A DNA stretch of 64,000 nucleotides from Chitinophaga hostae (GTDB taxonomy: Bacteria; Bacteroidota; Bacteroidia; Chitinophagales; Chitinophagaceae). The stretch's first letter is position 1; each line of letters starts with the position of its first letter. The position numbers were made by a program, and so were the translations under genes. Positions 18,656 to 26,089 of this stretch are shown in pieces. The stretch lies in contig NZ_JAGTXB010000013.1 of the NCBI RefSeq assembly GCF_018224885.1, positions 62,001-126,000 on the forward strand. The letters are read 5' to 3'. The notes under the pieces were generated by a model. The model made no database searches, was not told where the DNA came from, and worked only from the letters and a program-made list of their open reading frames with translations.

Positions 18656-20998
18656 TTAATTTTTATTGATAATGAATTTCCGGGCATCTTCAACGGCCGA
18701 CTTTCCTTTTACTTTTCTGTCGGCATACTTCCTGTCAAAATTAAAAGATATACCTGCACGGATATTCATCATATCATTGACAGCGTAAGATTTGAAAAGA
18801 GTATTTGTTGATTTGAGAGAAAATTTGTTAGTATACAGCACATCACTCCAGTTGAGAAACAAGCTGAAATTTTTCCGAACGGGCATGGAAAAGCCCATAT
18901 CCAGCTGTCCGTATGGCCGGAGGGAAACGACATCAGTTAGCTTTTGACCGCTGATAAAATAGAATTCGGCGCTTATTGCCATTCCTTTTGTATTTGTATA
19001 GTAAACACCGGTATTAACAAAACCGGATAGGAAGGAAATATCGAAGGGGTACAGGCGATCGTTGTTGTTCCAGTGCTGGAATTGCATGATTGCATTGATA
19101 GCAGCATAGATATTTTCGCCAAAAGATTTATTGTAAGATCCACTCAGTACAAATTCGTTAGCTGTTTTCAGGTTAATAAGACGGTCGCCAACAAAATTTA
19201 AGCCGGCATCAAACAGGGAGTAGTGCATGATCTTATTTTCTGTATAGCTCCAGTATAGTGTAGTTGTTATATTTTTTAAAACTGGGAAGGAAGCCCCGAC
19301 CTGGTGTGTGGAATAGGGCATTATGGATGCGTTACTGACTTTATCGGACAGGCCGTCCTTTGAATCGCCGGCAAACGCAAATGAGCCGGCATAAGGGGTA
19401 CGGAAGGTTTTGTTATAGAAGAATGTCAGGTAATGATTATTTTTTGTTGCAATAGCGTATGTGATGGCCGGCAACAGGCTGGTAGCCCTGAAGGTATTTT
19501 GACGATCTGCACCCGCGTCTTTATTGTTATAGTGATAACCCACCACTTCAATGGAATAGGTCAGCATATTTCCCTTCCTGAAAGTATTTGTTCCTGACAG
19601 GTAGCTTCTGAATTGTGACTGGACGATGTTATTCACAAAGGAAGAATCGGTATTGGCACTACCTGGCAGATGATAGCGGTATTGTGTGCCTACCGGATTA
19701 GAAAGGCGGTTGTATGCTGTCCTGAATTTTATTAACCAGTTTTTTTTCCTGCTGCTGGTTATTTCTATTTTACCAAAATAGAAGCGCGCATTATTATCCT
19801 GGTTTGTCAGCTGGTTGCCGGAGACCGTATTGAAGGTATAATTGTTGTTGTTATTCAGTGTGTTGTTGGTGGCGGTGAGTCCGCCATTTACATCCATATT
19901 CAGTTTGCCGGAGTCCAATGATTTGGACAGATAAAGATTATGCGTAATCAGGAACAACCGGTTTTTATCGCAGGAGCCGCTATTGATCAGCTCATGCGCA
20001 GCAGAGGAGGTTGATTCACCGGAATTGCTGCTACGTTCCATTTTTAGTTCCTGTTGTATGCCGGCCGTAGTGGTGGGGGAAAGCGATGTTTCAAATAGTG
20101 CGTAAGATCCGGCGTACTGTTTTTTAGATTTATATGCAGACTTGTTGTCGAATCGCTCGGAAACGCCCTGCCGGTTTGAGTTGAAACTACCTTCAGTATA
20201 AGGTTTCCGGTTGTCGGTACCAGCTTCCGTGTAAATCTGTAAGCTGGAGTGGCTGCTTTGCAATTTAAAAGAAGGAGTGATGGCGCCAAACACCATTTTT
20301 CCGACAGTAATACTTCCATCAGCAGCAATACTGTAACCAGGTGAGTTGTTGGGTTTGAGAAATATGTGCATTTCAGCGGCGTTGTACTGAACCGTTACCC
20401 GCCTGATATCTTTTGCCGGCAACCGCAATAATTTTGCGTTATCTATTAAAATACCTGCAGAAGTATCGGAGGCGTGCAGATAAAGATGGCGGATAGCGTT
20501 GCCTCTTACGGAGATATCGTTTTCCATCACATATACCTCCGGTATAGAACGGATAATGCTGGCTGCCTTTAGCTGCGGAGCCAACATGGCTTTGCCGGGT
20601 ATAAATTCAGTGAGGTCGCCCGCCTGCCGGATACTGGATTGGGTGACTGCATTTACGGTAACCGTATTCAGTAAGGTAGATTTCGGGTTCAAAACAATGT
20701 CTTCTATATTTTCGTTTGCAGGAATGGCCATCGTTTTTACATATACTTCAGCTGAAAAATGGGTTACCTTTAGGGTAACATGACCTTCTTTGCCGGCGTT
20801 GATACGAAAGCTGTAATATCCCGCTGAATCAGTGATATGGCAATTCCAGAGGGTATCATTTCCCATGGTGGAGACACAAATATTACAGCCTGCAACAGGT
20901 TTTCCCATATTGTCAACAACTCTTCCCTTTATCGCTACCTGTCCAAAATGGACCTGGCAGATCAACATCAGGAAAATTATCAACAGGCTACATCGCAT
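18656..20998 (-). CDS. outer-membrane beta-barrel protein with carboxypeptidase-regulatory-like domain
   Basis: 780 residues from the ATG at 20998. The frame extends 9 nt further only through a TTG. Signal peptide ending HFGQ; regulatory-like beta-sandwich starting VAIKGRVVDNMGKPVAGC; a plug-like region (LNTVTVNAVTQSSIRQAGDLTEF; IRSIPEVYVMENDISVRG; GILIDNAKL); then a long barrel of the OMP_b-brl_3 kind. It resembles TonB-dependent receptors, but I see no clear TonB box. The start overlaps the DUF1573 gene by 11 bp. In the cluster it is the likely outer-membrane gate for import, export or surface display of the modified product. Confidence 0.8.
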   Translation of the reverse strand: MRCSLLIIFLMLICQVHFGQVAIKGRVVDNMGKPVAGCNICVSTMGNDTLWNCHITDSAGYYSFRINAGKEGHVTLKVTHFSAEVYVKTMAIPANENIEDIVLNPKSTLLNTVTVNAVTQSSIRQAGDLTEFIPGKAMLAPQLKAASIIRSIPEVYVMENDISVRGNAIRHLYLHASDTSAGILIDNAKLLRLPAKDIRRVTVQYNAAEMHIFLKPNNSPGYSIAADGSITVGKMVFGAITPSFKLQSSHSSLQIYTEAGTDNRKPYTEGSFNSNRQGVSERFDNKSAYKSKKQYAGSYALFETSLSPTTTAGIQQELKMERSSNSGESTSSAAHELINSGSCDKNRLFLITHNLYLSKSLDSGKLNMDVNGGLTATNNTLNNNNNYTFNTVSGNQLTNQDNNARFYFGKIEITSSRKKNWLIKFRTAYNRLSNPVGTQYRYHLPGSANTDSSFVNNIVQSQFRSYLSGTNTFRKGNMLTYSIEVVGYHYNNKDAGADRQNTFRATSLLPAITYAIATKNNHYLTFFYNKTFRTPYAGSFAFAGDSKDGLSDKVSNASIMPYSTHQVGASFPVLKNITTTLYWSYTENKIMHYSLFDAGLNFVGDRLINLKTANEFVLSGSYNKSFGENIYAAINAIMQFQHWNNNDRLYPFDISFLSGFVNTGVYYTNTKGMAISAEFYFISGQKLTDVVSLRPYGQLDMGFSMPVRKNFSLFLNWSDVLYTNKFSLKSTNTLFKSYAVNDMMNIRAGISFNFDRKYADRKVKGKSAVEDARKFIINKN

Positions 20999-21407
20999 TT
21001 CCGACAATTTTCAGGTTCTCTATTATATTGGAACTGGTATCCCTCACCGCTATTTCAACCAGGAATGCTCCCTTTTTACCCTGGGTGTTCAGGATAACCT
21101 TTAATGTATCTGCCACATTTCTTTTCAGTAATTTTGATTTATTGCCCGTCAATAATGTACAACCGCAGGATGGTTCAAAATTGATTGTCTGGGAAGTTTG
21201 CATCCGGTCATCACCTTTGAAATTAAAGTTTACAGGATATAAAGAATCGCTCTTTACTGTGCCCAGGTTATATTCTTTTGAAAAAAAGATAACCGGGTTA
21301 AATGACGCTGCTTTGAGCTTTTCGCTTACGGATTTCTTATGGAAGAAGTATCCGAAGCTGGCTAAAAGCATAATAACTGAGACGGCGAAGAGTATTTTAT
21401 CTTTCAT
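20988..21407 (-). CDS. DUF1573 protein, membrane-anchored or exported
   Basis: 139 residues. One N-terminal hydrophobic segment (LFAVSVIMLLASFGYFF) is followed by an Ig-like beta domain with the DUF1573 hallmark EPSCGCTLL (Cys81-Gly-Cys83) and the phrase NLGTVKSDSLYPVNFNF. Family knowledge: DUF1573 proteins are common in Bacteroidota, of unknown function, and recur next to small NVEALA-type peptides and beta-propeller lipoproteins, which is the arrangement here. It overlaps both neighbours (11 bp each), indicating one tightly coupled operon. Confidence 0.85.
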   Translation of the reverse strand: MKDKILFAVSVIMLLASFGYFFHKKSVSEKLKAASFNPVIFFSKEYNLGTVKSDSLYPVNFNFKGDDRMQTSQTINFEPSCGCTLLTGNKSKLLKRNVADTLKVILNTQGKKGAFLVEIAVRDTSSNIIENLKIVGNAM

Positions 21408-22602
21408 ATTGTGCGATATAGAATTTTATGGAATCCTGGTTGAAGTATGCGGAGGCCTTGGGTTTACAAATGAATTTGGTATCGTCCAGGGGTAGTGAGA
21501 TACCTTCTATTTCTTCCTGTAACGGAAGTGATCCGCGACAGCTCATATCATTACCGATGACCATCAGGTAGCATTTGCGGTATTGCGCAAATAGTTTGCC
21601 CCTTTCCGCCGTACTTACTGTATAGTCATACAACTTATTGTACTGTGCTGAATCCAGCCCCTGTGCATAGGAAACGAAGATGCCATTGCTGGTCATTTGC
21701 ATGCCTGTTATTTGCGGGTTCTGACTGGTTAATGCTATAATATCTTTTGCTTTATTACTACGCTCCAGGCCACTGATGGTAGTATTAAAAAGATGTCTGA
21801 GGCTCCAGACGGAATCCTTTGAAATAGCGTGGTTTTTCAAGGAAAAAAAGTAAAGAAGGGTATCTGGTGAAACGGCCATTACACCTGCATTTTTTTCCTT
21901 GTTGTAATCGAAGAATACGGAAGATTGCCCCATATTTTTATGCGAGAATGAGGAAATATCGGGCAGTTTGCAGGTGGCATATTTCTTATCCCTGAATAAA
22001 TACAGGGATATGGGAGATAGCTCTGCCACAGCATCTGTTTCCGAGTTGTATTTCGGTTTATCTTTTGAAAAAAGCTGCGATAACATAGCTGTGTCACCGC
22101 CGTCTGTATAAACTATTCCCATTTTATTATAAGCAGAATAGGCACCGGATATTTTACCGCAGAGGAACCGGTTGATCAGTTTTTGGCTTTGGATGTTATA
22201 CACCAGTATTTCATTCCGATAGGTGGCATAGATGTTTCCGTGAAACAGCGCCACATTATACATACCTTCCTTACTATCCAGCGGGTTCAGGTATTGGCCA
22301 AAGTCAATTTTGTTTGAGATTGACCGGGAAATCATGTCATAAACAATCACTGTTTTAGCGCCACGTGCCGGCATAATTAATAACTGTTCTTTATTATCTG
22401 ACAATGCAACGGGGATATATTCATTAAAGCCGCTCACTTTGTCTTTTAATACAAATGAGTCTACTATATTAAGCGTCGATTTTCTATCAATTGTAGCGCC
22501 ATTGACAGTATGTTGCTCTGTATCCCATCCGCCTTTGCAGAATGCAAAGAGGCTGATGACGGTTAATATGAGAAATGATTTTGTGCGCAGGGTCCCATTC
22601 AT
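21397..22602 (-). CDS. six-bladed beta-propeller-like protein (TolB-like / BF2992-type)
   Basis: 401 residues. N-terminal hydrophobic signal with a possible lipobox (LFAFC, Cys22). The rest alternates strand-loop units with Asp/Ser-rich turns (IVDSFVLKDKVSGFNEYIPVAL; QLLIMPARGAKTVIVYD; NIYATYRNEILVYN), like the TolB-type propellers linked to NVEALA peptides in Bacteroidota. I recognise the family type, not a specific function. It is the first large gene after the small peptide, separated from it by a hairpin. Confidence 0.65.
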   Translation of the reverse strand: MNGTLRTKSFLILTVISLFAFCKGGWDTEQHTVNGATIDRKSTLNIVDSFVLKDKVSGFNEYIPVALSDNKEQLLIMPARGAKTVIVYDMISRSISNKIDFGQYLNPLDSKEGMYNVALFHGNIYATYRNEILVYNIQSQKLINRFLCGKISGAYSAYNKMGIVYTDGGDTAMLSQLFSKDKPKYNSETDAVAELSPISLYLFRDKKYATCKLPDISSFSHKNMGQSSVFFDYNKEKNAGVMAVSPDTLLYFFSLKNHAISKDSVWSLRHLFNTTISGLERSNKAKDIIALTSQNPQITGMQMTSNGIFVSYAQGLDSAQYNKLYDYTVSTAERGKLFAQYRKCYLMVIGNDMSCRGSLPLQEEIEGISLPLDDTKFICKPKASAYFNQDSIKFYIAQYER

Positions 22603-22647
22603 TTTAAGCTATATTTTTAATGGCGAATCAGGGGAGTGGTGAAAATG

Positions 22648-22679
22648 AGGAATGCTTCCCTGACCGGGGAAGCATTCCT
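22648..22679 (-). terminator. attenuator-like hairpin between the peptide gene and the rest of the operon
   Basis: A perfect 13-bp stem (AGGAATGCTTCCC / GGGAAGCATTCCT on the + strand) with a 6-nt loop sits 10 nt after the peptide stop. On the - strand it exits into CATTTTCAC, a short U-run, so read-through is likely. The arrangement would give more peptide message than message for the downstream proteins. Confidence 0.7.
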
Positions 22680-22688
22680 TCATCATCA

Positions 22689-22889
22689 TTAGCTGATGCA
22701 GTAGCAAGTGCTGGCTGGTGCTGTACAGTCGCATGCGGGCGGAACGCCGATTACGATTGCACCCGGTTTTTTGGCGGTAGTAGCAATAGCTTGTGATTCA
22801 AAAGAAAAAGAGGTAATCAAACCTACTGACATTGCAGTTACAGCAGTTGCTACGCTGATTTTTTTCAGGGCATTTTTTTGTTTCAACAT
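22689..22889 (-). CDS. small exported Cys-rich peptide, putative modified-peptide precursor
   Basis: 66 residues. The n-region is basic (MLKQKNALKK) and residues 11-30 are hydrophobic; ESQA followed by I35 gives a plausible signal peptidase cut (SQA). The mature tail of about 32 residues ends in PPACDCTAPASTCYCIS, with Cys53, 55, 62 and 64 as two CxC motifs six residues apart, rich in Ser and Thr. The layout (short, membrane-like leader, Cys-rich tail, DUF1573 and propeller neighbours) recalls NVEALA peptides, although the NVEALA motif itself is absent. The tail could carry disulphides, metal, thioethers or glycans. It is the first gene of the cluster. I am fairly sure it is expressed; its chemistry is open. 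Confidence 0.7.
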   Translation of the reverse strand: MLKQKNALKKISVATAVTAMSVGLITSFSFESQAIATTAKKPGAIVIGVPPACDCTAPASTCYCIS

Positions 22890-22911
22890 ACGTGAAGTTT
22901 TTAATGATTAA

Positions 22912-23700
22912 GAAAAGAAAAAAAGACTTTGTCTTATATATTTTGCAGACAATAACCCGCTGTTCCGGTGGCGTTTACTCCAACGGTAAAAATGTGACGC
23001 AAAGAAATATCTTATCTATCTGGAACTGGTGGCATGTGACATACAATTGTTTCCAATAGAAGAAAATATGCTTCTAATCTGCCTGTTGGGCAGGTATATA
23101 AAGCGTTAAACAGAAGAGGCGAACATCACCTTCGACGGATCAGTTAATTTGTTGACTGGCTGAACATAAACGTAAAGGATTTAAGAAATTACAGGACTTC
23201 TTTTATTCCTGCTCATCAACGTGCTTATAATGTTATTGGCGCTGAGCAGGCCAAAGCGGGCTTCGTTACATGCTGTTGTTACAGCAGTAAATAGTGTCTC
23301 TACAGGTCATAGTTTAATGATTATGCGTTCACTGAATTGTCAGATTTTTTCATTGCTTATTATTTCAGTCCTGTAAAATTGATTGCAGGGGTTCGGAATA
23401 GTATTTTGGCATCAGTTCCAAATGGCTCGTCGATTTCGTCTTTTGGGTACTATTTCTTTTACCGGGTTACACAGGGTCGGGTTACACGGGCTGCATATCT
23501 AAGATAGATATTTTTTCTAAGAAAGATTTATTTCCGCAAGATTTTTTTTAAGGAGAACAATTTGTTTTCAGGAGAGGTAAGATTGTTTATTGTTTATGTC
23601 AAGATTGTTTATTTACCTGAGTATCATTTTCAGGGAAATGGATATGTCGGGGCCAGTTTAATGATAAAGTAACGGGCCCGGACGTATGCCTTTATTGTAT
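22912..23700. other. 789-bp gap without a supported gene
   Basis: Located between the second ECF sigma gene and the peptide gene. No frame of coding quality is seen. It holds direct repeats: GGGTTACAC twice (23464-23472, 23479-23487) and AAGATTGTTTATT twice, 22 bp apart (23579-23591, 23601-23613). An inverted ATATCT/AGATAT pair lies near 23497. The peptide promoter must lie here, but no exact TAnnTTTG element was found on the - strand close to the start. Confidence 0.55.
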
Positions 23701-24285
23701 TTATGCGGATACTAAACTTTCAACGCCTGCCTGTTTCCTTAAATTCATTAATGCATAGCGTACCCTTCCCAAAGCAGTATTGATGCTGATGCCCACGGTA
23801 TGTGCTATTTCTTTATAACTCAGATCGGCATAGTAACGAAGTATCAGTGCCTCGCGTTGCTGGTCAGGCAGCCGATCCAGCATGACGTTGATTTCTTCGG
23901 TGATCTCTGCTTTGATCATCCGCTGTTCCTGGCTATGCTCTGATAGTTCCATGCTATCGCCCAGCTCGTCGTTGTAGCTAACAACTACCTGTGGCCAGGT
24001 ATGTGCTTTTCTGAAATGACTGATGCACGCGTTGTGGGCGATTCTGACTGCCCAGGCGAGGAAGCGGCTGTTATCCACATAGTGGCCGGATTGTAGCGCG
24101 TTTACAATTTTTATAAATACTTCCTGGAAAATATCTTCTGCCAGGTTACGGTCTCTCACCAATAGTACAATGGTGGTGAAGATCCTGCTTTTGTGGCGGT
24201 GTACCAATGTGGTAAACGCCGGGTTGTTTCCTGAAATATACAGGCGGATTAACTCCTGGTCTGTAAGGTTACTATATAGGTTCAT
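23701..24285 (-). CDS. ECF-type RNA polymerase sigma factor without adjacent anti-sigma gene
   Basis: 194 residues from the ATG at 24285. The frame continues to 24375, but only from a TTG directly behind the upstream stop. Sigma region 2 is TTLVHRHKSRIFTTIVLLVRDRNLAEDIFQEVFIKI. Region 4 is LPDQQREALILRYYADLSYKEIAHTVGISINTALGRVRYALMNL, shown here only to mark its extent. It recruits RNA polymerase to a subset of promoters. No FecR or other anti-sigma gene is next to it; it is the last gene of the adhesin/T9SS run and the closest regulator upstream of the peptide cluster. Targets unknown. Confidence 0.9.
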   Translation of the reverse strand: MNLYSNLTDQELIRLYISGNNPAFTTLVHRHKSRIFTTIVLLVRDRNLAEDIFQEVFIKIVNALQSGHYVDNSRFLAWAVRIAHNACISHFRKAHTWPQVVVSYNDELGDSMELSEHSQEQRMIKAEITEEINVMLDRLPDQQREALILRYYADLSYKEIAHTVGISINTALGRVRYALMNLRKQAGVESLVSA

Positions 24286-24376
24286 GCTGGTTTCGTATAA
24301 TGTTGTCAATGGATTTTGAAATGGGGCCGCCTTCAAAAAGGCAGCCCTGTATATACTGGTGGTTGTATTAGCCAAC

Positions 24377-24967
24377 CTAGTCCTTAAGATTTAAATATTT
24401 TTTTACCTGGCTGTAATCGTTCCAGTCAATACCCGCGGCTGATCTGGCGTTTACGCCACCTGGAATAATCACATACCGGTACTGGTAACGTTTGTCGGTA
24501 GCGGTGGTACTGATAGGTGCGTTGGCAATCAGGTCAATTTTACCGGCAGAAGCTACAAATCTCACGAGGTAGCCATATTCATCGACATATGGTAATGGCT
24601 GTACGAAGGAAGTAGCGGCAGTACCCAGGTTGATGTATACGTTGATAGATGCATTAGCTAATAACGGGGCAGTAAGTTTAGTGGCGGTAAGTGTATAGCC
24701 GAACAGGATGGTATTAATACTGCCATCCTGATTGCGGATGGTATCCACGGGTGCAAACTTAACGTCCTGCCAGGCGGAGTAGATCACATTGGCGCTGCCT
24801 GCAGCACCTGAATCGCCTTTAGGCCCGGTGGAGCCGGGAATACCTGCAGGTCCGGCCGGTCCGGCAGGGCCAGCGGGTCCCTGTGCCCCATCTTTGGAGC
24901 AGGCCGCAAAAAATAGTACAACAGCAGTGATGAATGCATAGGGCATAAAGCGTGTAACCTGTTTCAT
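24377..24967 (-). CDS. collagen-like repeat lipoprotein
   Basis: 196 residues. Lipobox FFAAC followed by SKDGAQGPAGPAGPAGP and further Gly-X-Y triplets to about residue 58 (GIPGSTGPKGDSGAAG), then a beta-rich domain of about 135 residues ending KKYLNLKD. Family knowledge: such short collagen-like lipoproteins are abundant in Chitinophaga and may form trimeric stalks. It lies about 60 bp after the PorP/SprF gene and just before the ECF sigma gene. The globular domain has no family I recognise. Confidence 0.85.
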   Translation of the reverse strand: MKQVTRFMPYAFITAVVLFFAACSKDGAQGPAGPAGPAGPAGIPGSTGPKGDSGAAGSANVIYSAWQDVKFAPVDTIRNQDGSINTILFGYTLTATKLTAPLLANASINVYINLGTAATSFVQPLPYVDEYGYLVRFVASAGKIDLIANAPISTTATDKRYQYRYVIIPGGVNARSAAGIDWNDYSQVKKYLNLKD

Positions 24968-25024
24968 AATGACAATTGTTTGTTTTTTTTATTGATGAAT
25001 GAAAAAATAAAAGAATGAATGTTG

Positions 25025-26056
25025 TTACCATACGTTCCGCGGGCAGGTGTCGCCGTACTTGTTGCCCAGCAGAAATCCGATCATGATTTCATGCGTACCT
25101 TTAGTAACGGTGTTTAAGGAAGATGCCGTATAGTCGTAAGCGTAACCGATGTTGAACTGCGAGCTGATGTTGACGCCAAACATGGCTGCCACCCCGTCAT
25201 GCAGCCGGTAAGAGGCTCCCAGCCAGAGCCGGTCGCGGTACATAAAACGGGCGTTGATATCTATGCTCAGCGGCATGGCAGTAATCATTTTTAGCATTAC
25301 TGAGGGCATCACATTGAGATCGTCGTTTATCCATAACCGGTAGCCCGTTGTAAAGAACAGGTGTGGCACCAGTTTACCGCTGTAAACAGAATCACCTACT
25401 ACCTTTCCGTTATCGAACCCTATTTGCTGCGGAATAATATTCTGCACTGACAAGCCGGCGAAATAATCGGCGGAGTAAAGCCATAGTCCTGCATTGACCT
25501 CTGGTTTCCATTTGTTTAATACACCGGAACTACTGCCAAGCACAGGATCGGAAGGATCAAAGAAGGTTATTTTGCTGGCGTCGAGACTTACCTGCTGCAT
25601 CCCTATCCCGATACCGGCGCTCACGCTGGTCCTGGGAGAAAGGTTGATATGATGCGCGTAGGCGCCTGTTACGGAAAACCGGTTCAGCGGCCCGGTTCTG
25701 TCGTTCAGGACAGTGATCCCCACACCGGGATGCGGAGCCGGCGTGGTATAGTCCTGCCAGTATGCCTTTCCCCGGGGATTGTTGCCTTCGGGGTCGAACC
25801 CGGTAGGAGAGGCGGTGCTGTAGTCCGATTTACGCAAAGGTCCCTGCAGGGTGAGGTAACTCGTTACCGGCGAGCCTTTCATACCTACCCACTGATGCCG
25901 GTGACTTAAACGCAGATCCCAGTAATTTTCAATGCCTGCCAGCGCCGGATTGAGAATAAATGGATTCATGATATACTGCGTATAATGTGGTTGTTGCTGC
26001 GCCTGTGCAAAATGCAGCAGCAGCGCAAACCATCCTGTGAGCACAATGTTTTTCAT
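25025..26056 (-). CDS. PorP/SprF-family type IX secretion outer-membrane protein
   Basis: 343 residues. Signal peptide ending AQAQ, then the family opening PHYTQYIMNPFILNPALAGI and DLRLSHRHQWVG, and a beta-barrel ending in YAYDYTASSLNTVTKGTHEIMIGFLLG. Family knowledge: PorP/SprF proteins sit in the outer membrane and help T9SS export and retain cargo with type B (gliding-motility type) C-terminal domains. Two such cargo proteins are encoded upstream in the same run. It lies 33 bp after the OmpA-family gene. Confidence 0.95.
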   Translation of the reverse strand: MKNIVLTGWFALLLHFAQAQQQPHYTQYIMNPFILNPALAGIENYWDLRLSHRHQWVGMKGSPVTSYLTLQGPLRKSDYSTASPTGFDPEGNNPRGKAYWQDYTTPAPHPGVGITVLNDRTGPLNRFSVTGAYAHHINLSPRTSVSAGIGIGMQQVSLDASKITFFDPSDPVLGSSSGVLNKWKPEVNAGLWLYSADYFAGLSVQNIIPQQIGFDNGKVVGDSVYSGKLVPHLFFTTGYRLWINDDLNVMPSVMLKMITAMPLSIDINARFMYRDRLWLGASYRLHDGVAAMFGVNISSQFNIGYAYDYTASSLNTVTKGTHEIMIGFLLGNKYGDTCPRNVW

Positions 26057-26089
26057 GGATCAGTAATTTTAGGTGAAACAGCCGGGCTG

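Noticed and set aside
17506..22889. Classical class I lanthipeptide cluster
   Set aside because: No LanB or LanM dehydratase, no LanT-type transporter or LanP, and the LanC-like protein lacks zinc ligands. The cluster is described more cautiously.
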